In this document: positions 57,399-64,000 of the stretch, in pieces
How positions within the stretch are numbered: position 1 is the stretch's first letter
Layout: each line of letters opens with the position of its first letter
Assembly: GCF_032854445.1 (NCBI RefSeq)
Contig: NC_088306.1
Coordinates: 934,501 to 998,500, forward strand
Source: Liolophura sinensis
Lineage: Eukaryota; Mollusca; Polyplacophora; Chitonida; Chitonidae
DNA: 64,000 nucleotides
Reading direction: 5' to 3'
Translations under genes and position numbers: made by a program
The notes under the pieces: model-generated
What the model saw: the letters and a program-made list of their open reading frames with translations, nothing else
What the model was told of the DNA's origin: nothing
Databases searched by the model: none

Positions 57399-57411
57399 GT
57401 CGCCCAGCAAC
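57399..57411 (-). promoter_or_regulatory. RFX X-box consensus just upstream of the 57383 start
   Basis: Plus-strand GTCGCCCAGCAAC fits GTNRCC-N1-RGYAAC exactly. X-boxes in ciliary genes commonly lie close upstream of the start, as here. Confidence 0.5.
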
Positions 57412-59558
57412 CAGGAATTTAAATGAACAACGTTGATCAAGGAGACGACTAAACAAAAAAGTCAGAAATCTGACACGGCCCCAGTGACTCTCACTCAAAA
57501 GATGAGGCTACCGTTCAACGAATAATTACAGGTGATTTCCAGACATTTCACACATCTGTAGATTAATCAGACGATAATTAAAGGGCTGAATGAAAATGCG
57601 AAATCCAAAGATCAAATGTCAGCAGGAATCTCCGATAATTTAACACCTCTTTGGTTAAATGGCAATTCCTCGGTAGGAAATGTTAATCATTCGATGGACA
57701 GGTGATTACAGTCTGAGCCACAACCAAACTCCAGACGTTTGGAACACCTTGATCAGCACCCTATGGCTTACGATTCTGTCAACTGTTGTCATCCAAAAAG
57801 CAATAAAGATTTACATCAGACTTTATATACTGCCAGGAAGGAAATGTCCAATTTAATGGCAGAATTTTCAAAGGTCAAATCGGAATTATCATTCCTCTCG
57901 TATCAATTTGAAGAGTGTACAATAATGACATGGAAGTTAACGTCTGAGTTTTGTATCTCGGATGATCTTCAGGTTCCAGAGATAAAATTCCCGCAAATGC
58001 CAAAGTAGTAATTCCAAAACAGTCGCACAAAAAATTAAAGAATCTGTAGGCCTATTTCCATGACGATATCTGTTAATCAAACTGTGAAGTGAAAAAGCTC
58101 AGTTGATCACAACACTGTTGAACTACAAATTTCTGAATGAGAAATTCCGACTCTGTTGCTTTTCATAAGCGCCTCACAGAAAGAGACACTAATGTTTTTA
58201 GCACAAGTTTCCCAACAAAAACACACACATTAAGCTCCAATGGTAAAAGTTTACCAAGTTCACAGAGCCATCAATTTTCAATCCTTCTGGGAACAAAAAC
58301 CACGGTAATTATCACAGAAAGGAGCCTTCCCGGAGTTCTCTTCTGCAACTGGAAAGATCGAAGCTTTGACAGAACATATCCATGGAAACAAAACCACTAG
58401 TAGAGCACTGAGGGAATGATCACATGACTGATAGTTTGTGCTCACAACAGGGGTGCTCTTCTTCAGTCACGATAATCACCTACGCAGAAGTATGCTCAAA
58501 TCTGATTGGACAGGAGCCCTAATGTCTGTTGCAGGTGAAAGAAGATGTCAATAGCCAGTGTGGAGTTTATACTGCAGATCTCTGATTACTCATTGAGTAA
58601 AGTGAGCGGTAATCCCGGGCTCTCTAGTCAGAGATTTGCCACGAGGATAACTCGTGTCTCTGCTGAATATCCACGTGAATGCATAATCCTACCCAGATAT
58701 CTCAGCGGTCGGACCAAATCTCTACTTCCACTTGAAATCTGGGTTTTGTCTGGAAGAAAAAACAAAAGCCTGATCTAGACAAAACCCGAGAGTGGAATAC
58801 CCTCTCTTATGCAAATGGAATATATTACAACAAAAATCCCCTGGGGCACAGTTATTGGCTAGCACTGACCCCCGTTTGTAAGTAGACACTTAGTGAAATA
58901 ACACTGTACATATCTCCTCCATGTTGTGGACATAAAACAACTGCCGCCAATAGACTTTATAGGCAATAACCCTGACAATAAAACAATGTACATACATTTA
59001 GAACATGCCGTTATACTGGGCTCAGCAATTAAGATAAAGGTGTATGAATTTATATCTGATGTTCCAGAGGTAGCGACTGGTAAATGTCCAGTTCCACTAA
59101 TTCACACATCACAGCGCCATATTAAAGTGGTTTAAAACACTCTCCGTTAGTTAAGATAATCTATCCACAACTAGAATCATGGAGGTAAATTACACAGTCA
59201 TGGGAAACAGACTGAGAGTATTATCAGAATTACATCATACTGGGGACATTCAGCAGTACGCCAGTAATCCATGGCTATTTGACAAAGGTCGTCGGCTTTT
59301 CTGTTGTTCTGCATGCAGCTTTAGTGTGGTATTGAAGGAGAAACATTTTCGCTAAAAAAACAATCCAAATTATTTATTATAACCCAGCACAAACCTTGAA
59401 TATATCGCACGACTGTTGAAACAGCTCTCATACTTTTCTACAGCTAAAAGTTCCCAACACAAAAGAAAACCAATCTATTGAAGCAGAAAAACTTTTAGCT
59501 ACCAATTTCAATCACCTTGACAATTAAAATGTCCCAAATCTGAACAAAATTGGTCAAG
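57412..59558. other. upstream region, no gene supported
   Basis: Plus-strand frames at 57739-58008 (89 codons, some heptad-like spacing) and 58137-58400 lack splice or composition support. No repeats seen. Confidence 0.5.
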
Positions 59559-60247
59559 TTGACCAGTCAACCACCCTTGGTATTTTGTCACAATGTCATT
59601 CAAGAGGTCCCCAGACAGGTAAATAATTGGTCAAGTACAAGTTGACCAGTCAACCACTCTTGGTATTTTGTCACGATGTCCTTCAAGAGGTCCCCAAATA
59701 GGTAAATAATTGGTCAAGTGCAAGTTGGCCAGTCAACCACCCTTAGTATTTTCTCACGATGTCATTCAAGAGGTCCCCAAATAGGTAAATAATTGGTCAA
59801 GTACAAGTTGACCAGTCAACCACTCTTGGTATTTTGTCATGATGTCATTCAAGAGGTCCCCAAATAGGTAAATAATTGGTCAAGTACAAGTTGACCAGTC
59901 AACCACTCTTGGTATTTTGTCACGATGTCATTCAAGAGGTCCCCAGACAGGTAAATAATTGGTCAAGTACAAGTTGACCAGTCAACCACTCTTGGTGATT
60001 TGTCACAGTCTCATTCAAGAGGTCCCCAAATAGGTAAATAATTGGTCAAATACAAGTTGACCAGTCAACCACTCTTGGTATTTTGTCACGATGTCATTCA
60101 AGAGGTCCCCAGACAGGTAAATAATTGGTCAAGTACAAGTTGACCAGTCAACCACTCTTGGTATTTTGTCATGATGTTCTTCAAGAGGTCCCTAGACAGG
60201 TAAATAATTGGTCGAGTACAAGTCGACCAGTTAACCGCTCTGGATAA
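59559..60247. repeat. 83-bp minisatellite, about 8 copies
   Basis: The unit runs TTGACCAGTCAACCACTCTT, GGTATTTTGTCACGATGTCA, TTCAAGAGGTCCCCAAATAG, GTAAATAATTGGTCAAGTAC, AAG (83 bp). TTGACCAGTCAA is an interrupted palindrome. GGTCAA at the end of one unit faces TTGACC at the start of the next, so each junction can form a hairpin. The last copy is diverged. Confidence 0.95.
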
Positions 60248-61924
60248 TTTCCATTAGAGTCTGGTATGATCCTTAAAACAGTTTGGAGACTGCAACCTCA
60301 TACTGTCATACACCATTGACAAGAAACTTTCCAAAACAGCACTGCATTTTGTCACATCAAAAACAGCCCTGCATTCTGTCACATCAAAAAAGACGTCAAA
60401 GAACGGATTAGTAATTTGTCAAATGTAATGTCATTTGTCACTAGCTTTGTCTGATTTCCATGGGAATCTGACTGCTCCCTCAAGTTGATTTAACAGACGC
60501 AGCAAAAGTATATAAAAGAGACCATGTTCAAATTTGGTCTATTCTTGATTTGCAATTTCACACAGAACCAACACATATATATGCACAGTATGAGTTTTTC
60601 AACACCAATTTCCAAGGTCAACTATTTTTCAGAAAATTCATCTGATGACAGTGAAAAAACAAATGGCCCAACTTGGTCTTCCATAGACGGTTACACCAGC
60701 GACCAAGGTTCTCACCTTGATGCCACAATGGTAAATTCCTGCCAGACAAAGATATAATTACAAGAAAGATCCAGTTTCACTCTGCTATCAATGAGTTTTC
60801 CAAAAGCTTTGAACCGTGATAAAGCTTTGCATATCCTCCTCAGCACTGCCTGATATTTCCAACCCCACAGAGATTTATCAATATAGAGGAAACAATACAA
60901 TAATCACTTTTGAATTCCCACAAAGAGCATCTGCAAAATCTGTAAAAATACTTCAACTTTGTGAACAGCTGTGAATTCCAAGGTCCTGCTGTATTTGATA
61001 TAACAGATTTCCAATTCCTTTCCAGTGATGATCCTTCAGTACTTCAGCTGGCAACCAGGGAAATGAAACGGCACGACAATAACAAGAAAAAAAAATCACA
61101 ATATAATCATTGCGAGACTGTGTCTGGATTGGGAGTCGTCTGCGTCTGATGTTCGTGACAGATCCGTCCTCATATCTGTCGGCCAGATGAAATAATCGAG
61201 GAGAGAATCATCAACCCAGAATGGATTAGACGTGATATGGTGGCCACTCCAACAACAGCCAAAGTAAAGAATGATGGGCAGCGGAAGGCTTCACAATCAG
61301 CACTGCCCTGCTAATCAGTTCGGTCTCAGAGGCTGGGACCCGCTCTTGTCACCTGACAACGGCTTTTGTCAACATCTAATTAGCAGCTACCTGTTCACCG
61401 GTCAAGAGTGGGTTTGACCACCGGTCAGTCATCTGCAAGCAAGTGGTCAGGCTTTAAGCCAGTGACAGGCAAAATGAGAGGGATTTTAAACATCCAATAT
61501 ACACAGTTTGATGGAAATCCCAAGCTTTCTCGTTTTGAGATGAGCAGACAGTTCCATCCCCGAGCTGGCCAGCTAAAGAGGTTTGCTGCTGATCTGATGT
61601 AGAGGCCCATAAGTATTCCTGTGCTTCTGTGAAACAATACTTCTTCCGTGAGGACACAACTCAACAAAACACGACACTTCTGCGGGCAAGACAGACATAC
61701 ACAGAATCCACGAACTTCTTTACAATGAGCTCACCAACAAAATCCATAAAAATAATGAAATGAAAACATTAGACAAAGAAGTAAAATTCTCAATGTGGTC
61801 AGTTTGAAGATCTGACAAAGAGAGCCTGAAGGGCGTGTTCTACCAATGAACATGTCCAATGAAACATACATGCATCAGATATGTGTCATATTAAGTGAAA
61901 TTAAATCTTGTGAAACTATTGTAC
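60248..61924. other. single-copy DNA, no gene seen
   Basis: A short duplication (CAGCACTGCATTTTGTCACA and CAGCCCTGCATTCTGTCACA) lies near 60338-60380. Frames on both strands over 61408-61667 overlap and are unsupported. Confidence 0.55.
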
Positions 61925-62110
61925 AAAATCCTCCTAGAGCAGCAAAATATATCCTCACTCAGTCAAACCCTTTGACAATAGCAAACTAAATCCTCATCCA
62001 GCAGAAACAAAATCCTCATCCAGCAAAAACAAAATCCTCACTCAGCTTCAGTGAAATCCTTTCCTCAATAGCGACTAAATCCTCAGCCAGCAGAAATGAA
62101 CTCAGGCTGT
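61925..62110. repeat. degenerate short repeat around AAATCCTCA
   Basis: AAAATCCTC followed by A, C, T or ATCCAGC-like text recurs about seven times with irregular spacing (17-35 bp). An old, decayed minisatellite. Confidence 0.75.
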
Positions 62111-64000
62111 AGACAAAAATGCCCACTCAATAGCAACACAAATGTTTACACACATGAAAATACACACATCCCTCATCACATAGATGTGACCAGTGAAAAT
62201 GTGGTTGTTTAAATCTTCAATTGCCAACAATGAAGCTCTCAAAAATTTTGTGTACAAGTGACGAAAGAGGACAATCTTGCACTGATGGAATAAAATCCTC
62301 AGACATGTTTAATGTCCTCATAAAGGAGTGATGAAGCCCTTGATGAAATCCCCACACAACTGAAGCTCAATGTAGTATAAAATGTGACCATCACACTTTT
62401 TCTTCCACACAGTTAGCTCTGTGTCTACACTGCTACAGCTCTCCCACTGTAAATCAGCCAATGGTTCCCGACTTCTAAATTCCTGGTAAAATCCAGAATT
62501 GAGTGGCATAGAAATCAATCATCTCTTATGTACACTGAAGTCACACAAGTCAACAGTGTCTACATCGTACGTGTACCCTCGGTCATTTGGTTACATCCAC
62601 ATCCCTAAACATCGGCGTACGTACATGTCATGTACCTCATGTCTGAAAGCCTACGCTTCCCTTTCTCAGAACAAAGTCGAATAAACTTTGAGGCGGCTGA
62701 ATGTCCCGTTCTGAGTCGGCTTGACCCGATTCCTCTGGATCCAAGACTAATAAATTAAACTACACAGCTTGAAAAAGTGAAAAACATTCCCCGTCAGAAA
62801 GTGTTTTCCACACAAATATCTTCCTGACAACAAATCTTGCAGTGTTCAGATCAGAAATGCGTCTACATCTATTTAACTATCTAGACAGCGGTACAGATAA
62901 CTTTCCCCCAATATCTACCTCCATCTGACGGCTATTCAATGATTGGCTGCTTTAGAAAAGTAGACTTCGGGGTGGGCGATAAATAAGCATCGTCACCGGT
63001 AGTCTCAGGAGACAAAACTTTAAACTCCACTCCGTGAGATGCCAACGGGAAAAAAAATTCCCAGAATCACCTCTCATTTCGAGGGACGATGCTGAAAACC
63101 CTTGTCACAGCTCACACTGCAGTACTCTTGCTCACTAATTTTTCAGTCTTCAAACCTTACTCATTGGCCCAAGTTTAATTTTCTTGTGTTTACGCCGCCT
63201 GTAATTATCTGCGTTCGTACCAAAAAAGCAAGATGGCTGATAACATAAGCAGGGTGGGTCACATCGTGGGAGCATCTGAGAAAACCTTTATCTCTCTCTG
63301 TAATTGAATTCGTTGGCCTCACATCAGTCAAACTGCACACAGGCTATGATGAGGGATTAATCATTTCATCTTTTCCGCCTCTAACGAGAGTCTCTCTTGC
63401 CGGTCGCTTAGCCAAATCAATAAACAATCTCGGCCTGCCATTAAACCTAATTTCTGGCCCGCAGGCTTGCGCAACTAGTGAAGCCACTCCAAGCCAGGCC
63501 AGTACAATGAGCGGCAGATTCCAGTTCTAATTGGGTGTTGCTGTTTATGCTATGATGGATAAAGATGTGGTGACAGCTGGCTACAAAAAAAGACCACAAC
63601 TAAAAGTTCCAATGAGTGTTTATTAAACACATATGCCTCCAATTTTTGTGTGAAGTTTCACGAAGATGTCTTATATACACAATAACCGCACATACAGGAC
63701 AATGCAGGGATTCACAGAAGTCAGTTTTCCACATACTGACCACCACTTTCTGGGGCGAAAGTGAGTTTTTCTTTCAAATAAAATTGACATTTTTTTTCCC
63801 ACAGACTGTCTGAGATACTAAAATTAAATATTTTGTACCTTACTATACTTCATTGATTAAAGTAACTATCACTGTCTATATACGAACTTAAGCTGGCCTT
63901 CTAGTTGATACTGCAAACTGATAATCAGGGCATATTTCAGAAGTGTATTTCAGGATAATAGTCTAATAAAGTGTGAAGACTGCCCAGAAAACTTACACCC
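62111..64000. other. single-copy DNA, possibly regulatory near 62900-63500
   Basis: ATTGG (inverted CCAAT) occurs at 62942 and 63163, AAGATGGCTG (YY1-like) near 63230 and TAATTA near 63204. The segment is slightly richer in CG than its surroundings. A 24-codon frame starting at that ATGG ends in a stop and is not called. No gene supported. Confidence 0.35.

Noticed and set aside
57739-58008. 89-codon plus frame with a slightly helical, heptad-like middle
   Set aside because: No splice sites, no conserved motif, AT-rich composition like its flanks.
63233-63307. Short frame ATGGCTGATAAC.. in good context, with a GTGGGT donor-like site after seven codons
   Set aside because: Too short to support; reported only as part of a possibly regulatory region.

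Overview
This window looks like non-coding animal DNA, probably one or more long introns plus flanking DNA of a lophotrochozoan, most likely a mollusc. It is AT-rich with no dense or long genes. It contains tRNA-derived SINEs, including one family whose tail reads like GTAAAACACCAATC followed by AAATAAATA. TACATGTA-type palindromes are abundant, and there is a non-LTR retrotransposon relic and a pogo/Tigger-like DNA element. The mollusc assignment is inference from repeat character. A brachiopod or annelid is not excluded.

Tandem repeats dominate: about 20 minisatellite arrays fill roughly a quarter of the window. The main ones by unit length are 31 bp (1937-3482), 34 bp (14403-15636), 177 bp with a nested 23/26-bp expansion (15774-16470), 20 bp inside 195-217-bp higher-order units (23571-25671), 24 bp (25828-26852), 40 bp (32289-32608), 95 bp (33476-33836), 88 bp (37573-38974), 35/52 bp (39808-40598), 65 bp (41768-42366), 26 bp (44535-45347), 65/73 bp (50074-50697), 47/48 bp (52516-56268, about 79 copies, the largest) and 83 bp (59559-60247). 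The longest open reading frames all lie in arrays whose units lack stops. They are open on both strands and I do not call them genes.

Four groups of dispersed elements recur. SINE family A includes one full-length copy at 47054-47420 with a perfect 12-bp target-site duplication. SINE family B has six partial copies. Two unnamed short families (here C and D) have four and three copies. There is also a foldback MITE at 20804-20947 with perfect 21-bp ends.

The only credible protein-coding signals are short and all on the minus strand. A 31-codon first exon (57291-57383) has an upstream in-frame stop, a GTAAAA donor and a consensus RFX X-box 15 bp before its ATG. A 58-codon exon (27572-27745) has a GTGCGT donor and a GC-richer upstream region. 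A GC-rich open frame lies at 6630-6989. All three would end in phase 0, so they could be alternative first exons of one long minus-strand gene whose shared exons lie beyond position 1. That link is inference. I recognise none of the three proteins. The other single-copy stretches show nothing I can support as a gene, and no tRNA, rRNA or CRISPR was seen.
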